From TMED26 sp002694075 (GTDB lineage: Bacteria > Pseudomonadota > Alphaproteobacteria > Thalassobaculales > Thalassobaculaceae): a stretch of DNA of 27,762 nt. The first letter of the stretch is position 1. Every line of letters begins with the position of its first letter. The notes under the pieces were generated by a model. That model had not been told where the DNA came from and ran no database searches. It saw only the letters and a list, made by a program, of their open reading frames with translations. This document shows positions 7,435-16,101 of the stretch, piece after piece. Both the position numbers and the translations under genes were made by a program. The stretch covers positions 1 through 27,762 of the forward strand of contig JAYYDT010000128.1 in the NCBI GenBank assembly GCA_036160575.1, read 5' to 3'.

Positions 7435-9285
7435 ATGAACGTGATGCTCGACGCCGCGATCCAGATGGATCATCGCAGCCAGGTTTTCGTCGACGAAGCG
7501 CGGGATGCCAATCTGACGACGTTTGGCAAGGCGACGCTGACCGACCGATATCTCATGCCGGGCGAGAATTTTCAGGATCTGTTCGCGCGCGTCGCCTCCT
7601 ATTACGCCGATGACCAGGCCCACGCCGCGCGCCTCTACGATTACATCTCAAATTTGTGGTTCATGCCGGCGACGCCGGTGTTGTCCAACGGCGGCACCGA
7701 TCGTGGCTTGCCAATTTCCTGTTTCTTGAACGAGGCCAATGACAGCCTCAACGGCATTGTCGACCTGTGGAACGAGAATGTTTGGTTGGCCGCTCGCGGC
7801 GGCGGTATTGGCAGCTATTGGGGTAATTTGCGCTCAATCGGCGAGTCGGTGGGCGTCAACGGCAAAACCTCGGGCGTGATCCCCTTTATCCGCGTCATGG
7901 ATTCGCTGACCCTGGCGATCAGCCAAGGCTCGCTGCGGCGCGGCTCGGCGGCGGTGTACCTGCCGATCGACCATCCGGAGATTGAGGAATTCATCGAATT
8001 GCGCCGACCGACCGGCGGCGACCCGAACCGCAAAGCGCTCAACCTGCACCATGGCGTGCTGGTCTCCGACGCCTTTATGCGCGCGGTCGAGGCCGACGAA
8101 GACTGGAAGCTGGTCAGTCCGAAAGACGGCACGGTAATGAAAGTGGTGTCGGCGCGTGACATCTGGATCAAAATCTTGAGCGCGCGGATCGAGACCGGCG
8201 AGCCCTATGTCGTCTACATCGACCACGTTAACCGGGCGATCCCGGAACACCAGAAGCTGATGGGCCTGACCGTCAAAACCTCCAATCTGTGCAGCGAGAT
8301 CACGCTGCCGACCGGTTTGGACAAGGATGGTCACGACCGCACCGCGGTGTGCTGTCTGTCGTCGCTCAATCTGGAAACCTACCCCGAGTGGGAAGACCAC
8401 CCGCACTTCATCGAGGACGTGATGCGCTTCCTCGACAATGTGTTGAGCGATTTCATCGAAAAAGCGCCCGACAGCATGGCTAAGGCGCGCTATGCGGCGA
8501 TGCGGGAACGTTCGGTCGGCTTGGGCGTGATGGGTTTCCACTCCTTCTTACAGCGCCAGGGCCTGCCCTTCGGCTCGGCCTTGGCCAAGGTCTGGAACAT
8601 GCGCATGTTCAAGCAGATCCGCGGCCAGGCGGACGCCGCCTCGCGCAAGCTCGCCGAGGAACGCGGCGCCTGTCCCGACGCCGCCGCCTTCGGCATTATG
8701 GAACGGTTTTCCAACAAACTGGCGATCGCGCCGACGGCCTCGATCTCGATCATTTGCGGCGGCACCTCGCCGGGGATCGAACCGATCGCCGCCAACGCTT
8801 TCACCCACAAGACGCTGTCCGGCTCGTTCGCCGTGCGCAACAAATACCTCGAGGCGCTGTTGGCCGAAAAAGGCCATAACGACGACGAAACCTGGTCGTC
8901 GATCACCCTCAATGGCGGCTCGGTCCAGCATCTCGATTTTCTAAGCGACGACGAGAAAGAGGTGTTCCAAACCGCCTTTGAAATCGACCAACGTTGGATC
9001 ATCGAGCATGCCGCCGACCGCGCGCCCTATATTTGCCAGGCCCAGTCGATCAACCTGTTTTTGCCCGCCGACATCCATAAACGGGACTTGCACCATTTGC
9101 ATCTGCAAGCCTGGAAAAAGGGCGTCAAAAGCTTGTACTATTGTCGCTCGAAGTCGATCCAGCGGGCCGAGTCCGCGGCCAGCGCCAGCATCGCCCAAGT
9201 GCCCCTTTTAGGGCGGGTGAATATCGGCGACCAACCGGCCGAGGGCGAGCGCGTCGACTACGAAGAATGCTTGGCGTGCCAATAA
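7435..9285 (+). CDS. nrdA: Class I ribonucleoside-diphosphate reductase, alpha subunit
   Basis: This protein reduces ribonucleotides to deoxyribonucleotides using a radical relayed from NrdB. It is 616 residues long, far shorter than E. coli NrdA (761). Catalytic elements are all visible: C96 in PISCFLN, N284/C286/E288 in NLCSEI, second redox cysteine C307 (or C306) in AVCCLSSLNL, radical-transfer Tyr568-Tyr569 in SLYYC, and the C-terminal swinging-arm CLAC (C612, C615). The first catalytic Cys lies about 130 residues nearer the N-terminus than in E. coli, so the N-terminal ATP-cone is absent. The start is ATG 7435 with TTGGAGGA 7 nt upstream; an in-frame TTG at 7420 is part of that ribosome site. 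nrdB follows after 58 bp. Confidence 0.96.
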   Translation: MNVMLDAAIQMDHRSQVFVDEARDANLTTFGKATLTDRYLMPGENFQDLFARVASYYADDQAHAARLYDYISNLWFMPATPVLSNGGTDRGLPISCFLNEANDSLNGIVDLWNENVWLAARGGGIGSYWGNLRSIGESVGVNGKTSGVIPFIRVMDSLTLAISQGSLRRGSAAVYLPIDHPEIEEFIELRRPTGGDPNRKALNLHHGVLVSDAFMRAVEADEDWKLVSPKDGTVMKVVSARDIWIKILSARIETGEPYVVYIDHVNRAIPEHQKLMGLTVKTSNLCSEITLPTGLDKDGHDRTAVCCLSSLNLETYPEWEDHPHFIEDVMRFLDNVLSDFIEKAPDSMAKARYAAMRERSVGLGVMGFHSFLQRQGLPFGSALAKVWNMRMFKQIRGQADAASRKLAEERGACPDAAAFGIMERFSNKLAIAPTASISIICGGTSPGIEPIAANAFTHKTLSGSFAVRNKYLEALLAEKGHNDDETWSSITLNGGSVQHLDFLSDDEKEVFQTAFEIDQRWIIEHAADRAPYICQAQSINLFLPADIHKRDLHHLHLQAWKKGVKSLYYCRSKSIQRAESAASASIAQVPLLGRVNIGDQPAEGERVDYEECLACQ

Positions 9286-9298
9286 CCTAGAAACCCGT

Positions 9299-9314
9299 GC
9301 CGGCGCGTGCCGGC
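9299..9314 (+). other. Hairpin between nrdA and nrdB
   Basis: GCCGGC (9299-9304), a GCGT loop, and GCCGGC (9309-9314) give a compact GC-rich stem-loop in the 58-bp intercistronic gap. No T-run follows directly. It may be an mRNA-processing or stability element that sets the nrdA:nrdB ratio, or it may be incidental in GC-rich DNA. Confidence 0.3.
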
Positions 9315-9343
9315 CATAAATTGATTATTTGATGGAGCTTCCC

Positions 9344-10306
9344 ATGTCCGGCCTCTTGACCGCCAACCCCGTGTACAAGCCGTTCCGCTATCCCTGGGCC
9401 TATGAAGCGTGGTTGATGCAGCAGCGCTTGCACTGGTTGCCTGAGGAGGTGCCGCTGGCCGAGGACGTGCGCGATTGGGCCAAATCCCTGTCGCCGGCCG
9501 AGCGCAATTTGCTGACCCAGGTGTTCCGTTTCTTCACCCAGTCGGACGTGGAAGTGAACAATTGTTACATGCAGCACTACGCCTCGGTTTTCAAACCGAC
9601 CGAGGTGCGCATGATGTTGGCCGCCTTCTCAAACATTGAGACCATCCATATCTCGGCCTACTCCCATTTGCTCGACACCCTCGGCATGCCGGAAACCGAA
9701 TACGAAGCGTTCCTGCACTACAAGGAAATGACCGATAAATGGGATTACATGCGCGGCTTCAATGTCGATAGCAAACGCGACATCGCCAAAACCATGGCCA
9801 TGTTCGGCGCTTTCACCGAGGGCCTGCAACTATTCGCCAGCTTCGCGATCCTGCTCAATTTCCCGCGCTTCAACAAGATGAAGGGCATGGGCCAGATCGT
9901 CGCCTGGTCGGCGCGCGATGAAACCCTGCATATGCAATCGGTGGTGCGCCTGTTCAAAACCTTTATCGCGGAAAACCCGGAGGTATGGGACGAGGACCTG
10001 GAGCGTGAGTTGTATCGCGCCTGCGAAACCGTTGTGCACCACGAAGACGCTTTCATTGACCTGGCGTTCGAACTGGGCGGGGTCGAGGGCTTGGCCGCCG
10101 ACGAGGTTAAAAGCTACATCCGCTATATCGCCGACCGCCGGCTCGGCCAATTGGGCCTGCAACCGATTTATCGCATGAGCCAAAATCCGTTGCCGTGGAT
10201 GGATGAAATGCTCAACGGCGTCGAGCACACCAATTTCTTCGAAAACCGCGCCACCGAGTATTCCAAAGCGGCCACCAAAGGCACCTGGGCCGAGGCCTTC
10301 AGTTAG
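9344..10306 (+). CDS. nrdB: Class I ribonucleoside-diphosphate reductase, beta subunit
   Basis: This 320-residue ferritin-like four-helix protein houses the diiron-tyrosyl radical cofactor. Ligands are visible: D68 (QSDVE), E99 and H102 (IETIH), E159 (FTEGLQ), E193 and H196 (DETLH). The radical Tyr is Y106, seven residues after E99 exactly as Y122 follows E115 in E. coli, so this looks like a standard class Ia tyrosyl-radical subunit and not a Phe/Leu radical-less variant. There is no N-terminal ATP-cone. I prefer ATG 9344 (MSGLLT...) with TGGAG 6 nt upstream; in-frame TTG 9329 and ATG 9332 are less well placed. It is co-transcribed with nrdA and ends in a 4-bp tail-to-tail overlap with the minus-strand membrane protein. 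Confidence 0.95.
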   Translation: MSGLLTANPVYKPFRYPWAYEAWLMQQRLHWLPEEVPLAEDVRDWAKSLSPAERNLLTQVFRFFTQSDVEVNNCYMQHYASVFKPTEVRMMLAAFSNIETIHISAYSHLLDTLGMPETEYEAFLHYKEMTDKWDYMRGFNVDSKRDIAKTMAMFGAFTEGLQLFASFAILLNFPRFNKMKGMGQIVAWSARDETLHMQSVVRLFKTFIAENPEVWDEDLERELYRACETVVHHEDAFIDLAFELGGVEGLAADEVKSYIRYIADRRLGQLGLQPIYRMSQNPLPWMDEMLNGVEHTNFFENRATEYSKAATKGTWAEAFS

Positions 10307-11610
10307 GCCAGCAGCGCGTCGAGCCCGCTCAACACCGCCACCACCAGGCCCGCCACCGCCAGGGCGTAGGGCAGATTGCGCCCATAGGCCAGGTGGTGCG
10401 GCGGGATATTGAACATGCTGGCGCTAGTGACCACCGAGATCGCCGACATCGAGATCATCGTGCCTAACGCCCAACCGGCGACCATCGCCTGAAACAGCAG
10501 CAACGGCGCTACCGTCAGTGGCTGACTGGTCAACGCCGCCAGCACCACCGTGCCGCTGATGATCGGATGAACCCCGACCATCGCCGGCAACAATTGGCTT
10601 AACAGCATGGCCGCGATGACCACCGCCGCCGGCACCTCCGTCGCCGCCGCCAACGCCACATAATCGGCGATGGCGCCGGTCGCCACCGCCGCTGTCGCCA
10701 GGCTCATCGACGCCGTGATCAGCAACAGATCGTCGCCCAAACGGTCGAACCCGTGCGCTGTGTCGCGGACCACCGGGGTCAACAAGCTTGGCCTTAAAAT
10801 CACTTGCAGCCCGACCAACAGCGGCATCATGACCATGACCGCGCCCAGGGTCGACAGCCCGAACCCGCCGGCCGCGCCCATCACCGTGCCGACAATCACC
10901 ACCAGGTAAGGCAGGATCGGGATCAAGCAGATCAGCACCTGGCCGACTACCGCCAGCGACAACGGCCGCGCGAACATTAAGATCGACAGGCCCAGGGCGC
11001 CGACAGTCAGGACAAAGCCGAGGGCAAAAATCTGCCACGGCGGCACCATCGGCAAATAGGTCGCGGCGACCGCGAAAGCGACGAAAAAGGGCGACCACAG
11101 GATGGCCATGCTCATGCCCCGCAAAGTCGCCGCGCCGGCCGCCCGCCGGCGCCCCTCGGCGGCATCCGGCGCCACCAGGCTGGACATCATCGCGAAAGCG
11201 CCGGTGCTGAGCATGTAGCCGAAGGCTTGGGCGCCGGCCATCAACCCGACATCGGCGGCGCGTGCCGGCAAAGCGGCCAGGCGTTCCCGCGCGCGCACCG
11301 CCGGCGGCATCCGCCAGGCCAAGGCGCGGGTCAATTGCAAGGTCGGCAGCAGGCCGGCGAAGATCAACGCCCGTTCGATCCCTTGCCAGAACAATGCCGG
11401 CCGACCGCCAAGGGCCAGCACCACCGCCCCGGCAAGCGCGATCCCGCCGACCACCAGCCAGGTCTCGCGCCTAATTCGACGCGCCGTCATGGCGATGAAC
11501 ACCAGCAATAGGGCGGCGGCCGCCGCCCGTAACCAAGGCCAGGGGTCGAACAGGGCGGCGATGGCGCCCAGCCAAACCAATAGCATGATGACGCGGCGCA
11601 AAGAATCCAT
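10303..11610 (-). CDS. Polytopic inner-membrane protein, possible ion/organic-acid permease
   Basis: This 435-residue protein consists almost entirely of hydrophobic segments, roughly 11-12 helices. Two regions look like helix-breaking or re-entrant elements: RGMSMAILWSPFFVA in the middle, and VGVHPIISGTVVLAAL with AGWALGTMISMSAISVV near the C-terminus. Such paired Gly/Ser/Pro-rich hairpins occur in ion-transporter-superfamily carriers (CitMHS, DctM, TctA types), but I do not recognise the family. The start is placed at ATG 11610 (MDSLRRV); the 50 residues in frame upstream overlap the divergent gene's promoter and are not membrane-like. Its TAA shares bases with the nrdB stop (convergent). 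It is divergent from the hydratase gene, so carriage of a related acid is possible but unproven. Confidence 0.75.
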   Translation of the reverse strand: MDSLRRVIMLLVWLGAIAALFDPWPWLRAAAAALLLVFIAMTARRIRRETWLVVGGIALAGAVVLALGGRPALFWQGIERALIFAGLLPTLQLTRALAWRMPPAVRARERLAALPARAADVGLMAGAQAFGYMLSTGAFAMMSSLVAPDAAEGRRRAAGAATLRGMSMAILWSPFFVAFAVAATYLPMVPPWQIFALGFVLTVGALGLSILMFARPLSLAVVGQVLICLIPILPYLVVIVGTVMGAAGGFGLSTLGAVMVMMPLLVGLQVILRPSLLTPVVRDTAHGFDRLGDDLLLITASMSLATAAVATGAIADYVALAAATEVPAAVVIAAMLLSQLLPAMVGVHPIISGTVVLAALTSQPLTVAPLLLFQAMVAGWALGTMISMSAISVVTSASMFNIPPHHLAYGRNLPYALAVAGLVVAVLSGLDALLA

Positions 11611-11737
11611 CGAGACAGGACACGGGGCGGTGGGCGGGAGCGGCAGTCTCGCAAGCCAAGGCCCGGGCGGCAAGCCTTGCCAAAATTCGCAGGCCGTGAT
11701 GATCTTCGCCAAGGCCATCCACCTTGGGAGTTCGCTA

Positions 11738-12526
11738 ATGTCCGCGTCCGCTGCCGCCATCGCCGCCTGGGTCCTCGGCCAACACGAGAATGGCCAACGC
11801 TATCAACCCCTGCCGGCCGACTTAAGGCCCGCCGATTTAGCCACCGCCTACCAGGTGCAAGCGCGCTTGGCGACCGCTTGGGCACCGCACCGCGGCCCGG
11901 TGGCGGGGTATAAAATCGCAGTCACCTCCAAAGCCATCCAAGAGCTGTGCAAAATGGAATCGCCCTGCGCCGGCCGCCTTTTCGCCGATGAAATCAAGAC
12001 CGGCCCGGCGGCGCTCTCGCTTGGCGATTACACCCGCCTGGGATTGGAGTTCGAATTGGCGGTGCGCGTTGGCCAAGACCTGGCGCCGGGCCACGGCCCG
12101 TGGGATGTCGATAATGTGCGCGACCATGTGGCGACGGTCGCCGCCGCCTTTGAAATGGTCGATGATCGCAACGCCGATTACGACCATTTGGACGGCCTCT
12201 CCCTGGTCGCCGACAATTCGTGGGCGGCGGGTGTGGTGCTCGGACCGGAATGCGCCGAATGGCGAGACCTCGACCTAACCGCGACCCCGGTCGCCTTGAC
12301 TCATAACGGGATCACCGACCAGGCCGTGACCGGTGCCGCCATGGGTAACCCGTTGGCCTCGCTGGCGTGGGTCGCCAACCTGCTCAACGCCGAGGGTGGC
12401 CAGGTCAAGGCCGGCGAGATCGTGATCACCGGCTCGACCCTCGCGACCCGCTTTCCAGCCGCCGGCGATCAGTTGGAATATATGGTCGACGGCGTTGGCG
12501 AGGTGGCCTTGACGATCACCGCCTAG
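11738..12526 (+). CDS. 2-keto-4-pentenoate hydratase / FAH-superfamily protein
   Basis: This 262-residue protein matches the MhpD/HpaH group, which hydrates 2-hydroxy-dienoates after ring cleavage of aromatics. The family pattern GYKIxxTSKAxQ is present as GYKIAVTSKAIQ. A LEFELAVRVG segment gives the Glu-x-Glu metal ligands, with a third acidic region at FEMVDDR and a C-terminal GEIVITGSTL element. The start is ATG 11738 with GGGAG about 9 nt upstream; the frame is open back to 11489 but that part is antisense to the divergent membrane protein. No ring-cleavage or aldolase partner genes are in the window, so decarboxylase or other FAH-superfamily activities remain possible. Confidence 0.87.
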   Translation: MSASAAAIAAWVLGQHENGQRYQPLPADLRPADLATAYQVQARLATAWAPHRGPVAGYKIAVTSKAIQELCKMESPCAGRLFADEIKTGPAALSLGDYTRLGLEFELAVRVGQDLAPGHGPWDVDNVRDHVATVAAAFEMVDDRNADYDHLDGLSLVADNSWAAGVVLGPECAEWRDLDLTATPVALTHNGITDQAVTGAAMGNPLASLAWVANLLNAEGGQVKAGEIVITGSTLATRFPAAGDQLEYMVDGVGEVALTITA

Positions 12527-12600
12527 GGCGCCCCAAAGACCGCCGGCGGACCGATTTCGCTCGCCTGGCGGGGGAAACCCGCTATGCTCCGGCGGTGTCC

Positions 12601-13545
12601 ATGCCGCCGTCTCTTCATCGCCTGTTGTCCCGCGTCCCCGATACCTGGAAAGGCATCGGCCTGATGGCCATCTCGGGCATGGCCTTTGTCGCGATGCATG
12701 CCTCGGTGAAAACCGTCAGCCAGGATTTGCCGGGTGTCGAGATCGCCTTCTTCCGCGCCTTTTTCGGCTTTTTGTTGCTGTCACCGCTGCTCGTCACCCT
12801 GGGTCTGAAAATCTTGGCCACCCAGCGCGCCAAGCTGCATGCCCTGCGCGGTGTGTTAAACGGCGTGTCGATGCTGGTTTTTTTCACCGGCGTGACCATG
12901 ACGCCCTTGGCCCAGCTGACCGCGCTAAGCTTTTCGGCACCGATTTTCGCGACCCTTTTGGCGATGTTGTTCCTGGGCGAGAAGGTCGGTCCCCGGCGAT
13001 GGGTGGCGATCCTCATCGGCTTCGCCGGCACCTTGGTGATCCTGCGCCCGGGCATGGTCCCGATTGAGCTCGGCCCGATGCTGATTCTCGGCTCGGCGCT
13101 GGTTTGGGCGATCACCTTGATGGTCATCAAAATCCTGACCCGCACCGAATCAAGCGTCACCATCACCTTTTACGCATCGATGTGGCTGACCGTGATTTGC
13201 GCGCCGGTGGCGGCCAGCGTGTGGGTCTGGCCCAGCACCGAGAATTTCATATGGCTGGTGGCCATCGCCGCGCTCGGCACTTTAGGGCAGACCTCGATGA
13301 ACCAGTCGCTGAAAATCGCCAAGGCGTCGACCGTGCTGCCGGTCGAGTTCAGCAAGCTGATTTGGGCCGCCATGCTGGGTTTCCTACTGTTCGCCGAGGT
13401 GCCGGATATGTACACCTGGCTGGGAGCGTTTTTGATCTTTGGATCGACCACCTATATCGGCTTGCGCGAAGCCTATTTGCAACGCCGCCGCGCGGCGGTT
13501 GACCCGGCCGCGCCAAGCGCGCATAAGCCAGCGGCAGAGAGCTAA
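12601..13545 (+). CDS. DMT-superfamily (EamA) transporter
   Basis: This 314-residue protein has about ten hydrophobic segments in two EamA repeats. The first holds AFFRAFFGFLLL and SFSAPIFATLLAMLFLGEKVG (the conserved LGE end of repeat one). The second ends PVEFSKLIWAAMLGFLLFAEVP...YTWLGAFLIF. A charged 25-residue cytoplasmic tail follows. It resembles the alphaproteobacterial riboflavin/SAM-type DMT permeases more than the exporter at 2343-3242, but the substrate is unknown. ATG 12601 and an in-frame GTG at 12595 are both possible starts with no clear Shine-Dalgarno. A TATGCT at 12583-12588 would put transcription initiation at that GTG. purH starts 19 bp downstream. Confidence 0.86.
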   Translation: MPPSLHRLLSRVPDTWKGIGLMAISGMAFVAMHASVKTVSQDLPGVEIAFFRAFFGFLLLSPLLVTLGLKILATQRAKLHALRGVLNGVSMLVFFTGVTMTPLAQLTALSFSAPIFATLLAMLFLGEKVGPRRWVAILIGFAGTLVILRPGMVPIELGPMLILGSALVWAITLMVIKILTRTESSVTITFYASMWLTVICAPVAASVWVWPSTENFIWLVAIAALGTLGQTSMNQSLKIAKASTVLPVEFSKLIWAAMLGFLLFAEVPDMYTWLGAFLIFGSTTYIGLREAYLQRRRAAVDPAAPSAHKPAAES

Positions 13546-13564
13546 AAACGGGAGCATGACGACC

Positions 13565-15145
13565 ATGAACGCGGCCACCGCGCCCCTCCATCGCGCGCTG
13601 ATTTCAGTTTCCGATAAAACCGGTTTGATCGAATTCGCCGAAGCCTTGGCGGCCCGCGGGGTCGCCCTGCTGTCGACCGGCGGCACCGCCCGCGTCCTGC
13701 GTGAAGCGGGTCTGACGGTGCGCGACGTGGCCGAGGAAACCGGCTTCCCGGAAATCATGGACGGGCGGGTGAAAACCCTGCATCCGCGCATTCATGGCGG
13801 CCTGCTGGCCCTGCGCGACAACCCGGCCCACGGCGCCGCCATGGCCGACCATGGCATCGCCGGGATCGACTTGTTGGTGGTCAATCTCTACCCCTTCGAA
13901 GCGACCGTCGCCGGCGGCGGCGATTATGACAGCTGCGTCGAGAACATCGACATCGGCGGCCCGGCGATGATTCGCGCGGCGGCCAAAAACCACGGCCATG
14001 TCACGGTGGTCACCGACCCTGGCGATTACGCCGCCGTTCTTGACGATCTCGCGGCCCATGACGGCGTCCGCGCCGACACCCGCCGGCGCCTGGCGCGCGT
14101 CGCCTATGCCCGCACCGCCGCCTATGACGCGGCCATCGCCGGCTGGCTGGCCGACCAACAGGACGTCGCCTATCCCGAACGCCTGGTCATCGCCGGCGAC
14201 CGCCCGGCGGTGCTGCGCTATGGCGAAAACCCCCACCAGACCGCCGCCTTTTACCATGCCGGGCCGACCCGCCCGGGGATCGCCAGCGCCGAACAAGTGC
14301 AGGGCAAGGAATTGTCGTTCAACAATCTCAACGACACCGACGCGGCTTTTGAACTGGTCGGCGAATTCGACGATCCGGCGATCGCCATCATCAAACACGC
14401 CAACCCCTGCGGCGTCGCGGTGGCCAGCGATTTAGCGACCGCCTATCGGCGGGCATTGGCCTGTGACCCGGTCAGCGCCTTCGGCGGTATCATCGCCGCC
14501 AACCGCCCACTGGATGGGCCGACCGCCGAAGAGATCGTCAAGATCATGAGCGAGGTGGTCATCGCCCCAGACGCCGACGCCGACGCCCGCGCGGTTTTGG
14601 CGACCAAGAAAAATCTCCGCCTGCTGATCGCCGGCGGGGTCCCAGACCCGCGCGCGCCTGGCGTCAACATTCGCACGCTGGCCGGCGGCCTGTTGGTCCA
14701 AGACCGTGACGCCGGTCAGGTGTCCGCCGCCGATTTGAAGGTCGTCACCAAACGCGCGCCGAGCGCCCGCGAACAGGCCGACATGTTGCTGGCCTTTCGG
14801 ATTTGCAAACATGTCAAATCGAACGCCATCATTTATGTCAAAGAGGGCGCCACGGTCGCCATCGGCGCCGGCCAGATGAGCCGTGTCGACAGCGCTCGCA
14901 TCGCCGCCCGCAAGGCCGAGGACGCGGCCGAAGCGGCCGGCGCCGGGACACCGGCGACGGTCGGCTCGGTGGTCGCCTCCGATGCCTTTTTCCCCTTCGC
15001 CGACGGTTTGCTGGCAGCCGCCGCGGCGGGCGCCACCGCGGTGATCCAACCGGGCGGATCGATTCGCGATGACGAGGTCATCGCCGCCGCCGACGAGGCC
15101 GGCCTGGCGATGGTTTTCACCGGCATGCGCCATTTCCGCCACTGA
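13565..15145 (+). CDS. purH: Bifunctional AICAR formyltransferase / IMP cyclohydrolase
   Basis: This enzyme catalyses the last two steps of de novo IMP synthesis. It has 526 residues, the normal length. The N-terminal MGS-like cyclohydrolase domain contains SVSDKTG and the signature KTLHPRIHGG (K70-H73). The formyltransferase domain has the catalytic Lys-His pair K277-H278 in IIKHANPCGVA, GAGQMSRVDSARIA, and the closing SDAFFPF...GGSIRDDEVI...GMRHFRH found in nearly all PurH proteins. The start is chosen at ATG 13565, 10 nt after GGGAG; ATG 13556 lies only 1 nt from that ribosome site. It sits between the DMT transporter and the threonate-type dehydrogenase. Confidence 0.97.
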   Translation: MNAATAPLHRALISVSDKTGLIEFAEALAARGVALLSTGGTARVLREAGLTVRDVAEETGFPEIMDGRVKTLHPRIHGGLLALRDNPAHGAAMADHGIAGIDLLVVNLYPFEATVAGGGDYDSCVENIDIGGPAMIRAAAKNHGHVTVVTDPGDYAAVLDDLAAHDGVRADTRRRLARVAYARTAAYDAAIAGWLADQQDVAYPERLVIAGDRPAVLRYGENPHQTAAFYHAGPTRPGIASAEQVQGKELSFNNLNDTDAAFELVGEFDDPAIAIIKHANPCGVAVASDLATAYRRALACDPVSAFGGIIAANRPLDGPTAEEIVKIMSEVVIAPDADADARAVLATKKNLRLLIAGGVPDPRAPGVNIRTLAGGLLVQDRDAGQVSAADLKVVTKRAPSAREQADMLLAFRICKHVKSNAIIYVKEGATVAIGAGQMSRVDSARIAARKAEDAAEAAGAGTPATVGSVVASDAFFPFADGLLAAAAAGATAVIQPGGSIRDDEVIAAADEAGLAMVFTGMRHFRH

Positions 15146-15177
15146 ACCCGCCGGCACTGTCGCCAAGGAGAAACAGC

Positions 15178-16101
15178 ATGGTCAACAGCGTCACCGCCGG
15201 GGTGATCGGCCTCGGCTCAATGGGCATGGGGGCGGCCAAATCCCTGCTCGCCGCCGGTATTGAGACCCATGGCCTCGACCGCGACGTCGACGCCTTGGCG
15301 GCGTTTGGCGCGGCCGGCGGTGAGACCGGGACCAGCCCGCTAAGCATGGCCGCCGGGGTCGATGTGCTGGTGATTTTCGTGGTCAACGCCGACCAGGTCG
15401 ACAGCGTGCTGTTTGGCGAGGACGGCGCGGCGGCCGGGCTGAAACCGGGGTCGGTGGTGGTGCAATGCGCGACCATTCCGGCCGCCAAAGCCCGCGATAT
15501 CGCCGCCCGTTTGGCCGAACGCGATGTCATGATGATCGACGGCCCGGTCAGCGGCGGCGCCGCCAAGGCCGCCGCCGGCGCCATGACGGTGATGGCCTCC
15601 GGCCCCGACGCGGCGTTTTCCAAGGCCGCGCCGGTGCTTGACGCGATCGCCGAGCAGGTCCACCGCCTGGGCGCCGAAGCGGGCGTCGGCTCGACCGTCA
15701 AAACCATCAATCAACTGCTGGCCGGTGTGCACATCGCCGCCGCCGCCGAAGCGATGGCCCTGGGCATCCGCGCCGGCGCCGACCCCGATCAGTTGTTCGC
15801 CGTCTTGTCGGGCGCGGCCGGCGCCTCGTGGATGTTCAACAATCGGGTGCCGCATATCCTGGCCGGTGACTACACGCCCTTGTCGGCGGTCGATATTTTC
15901 ATCAAGGATTTGGGCATTGTGCTCGACACCGGCAAAGCCCTGACATTTCCGCTGCCGCTGAGCGCCGCCGCCCATCAGCAATTCCTCGCCGCCGGCGCCG
16001 CCGGGCTCGGGCGCGAGGATGATTCGGCGGTGATCAAGGTGTTTCAGAAACTGGCCGGCATCGACTTGCCGGCGGGCGATCCCTCACTGCCAGAGACATA
16101 A
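15178..16101 (+). CDS. NAD(P)-dependent beta-hydroxyacid dehydrogenase, L-threonate dehydrogenase-like
   Basis: This 307-residue member of the 3-hydroxyisobutyrate dehydrogenase family has the dinucleotide motif GLGSMG (Gly11/13/16), the substrate motif DGPVSGG (121-127) and the catalytic lysine K175 in STVKTINQ. The C-terminal stretch (FNNRVPHIL...DIFIKDLGIVLDTGK...GREDDSAVIKVF) is the pattern of LtnD, which oxidises L-threonate at C3. HIBADH or tartronate-semialdehyde reductase are alternatives, but this tail favours LtnD. Its usual partners (OtnK kinase, OtnC, OtnI) are not in the window, so the role is inferred. The start ATG 15178 follows AAGGAG. The last 18 bp overlap the convergent small membrane gene. 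Confidence 0.88.
   Translation: MVNSVTAGVIGLGSMGMGAAKSLLAAGIETHGLDRDVDALAAFGAAGGETGTSPLSMAAGVDVLVIFVVNADQVDSVLFGEDGAAAGLKPGSVVVQCATIPAAKARDIAARLAERDVMMIDGPVSGGAAKAAAGAMTVMASGPDAAFSKAAPVLDAIAEQVHRLGAEAGVGSTVKTINQLLAGVHIAAAAEAMALGIRAGADPDQLFAVLSGAAGASWMFNNRVPHILAGDYTPLSAVDIFIKDLGIVLDTGKALTFPLPLSAAAHQQFLAAGAAGLGREDDSAVIKVFQKLAGIDLPAGDPSLPET

Noticed and set aside
10294..10309. GGCCT/AGGCC stem at the nrdB end
   Set aside because: The stem is only 5 bp with no T-tract, so it is too weak to call a terminator.
13384..13791. Minus-strand frame across the DMT/purH junction
   Set aside because: It overlaps two well-supported plus-strand genes and shows no domain or ribosome site.
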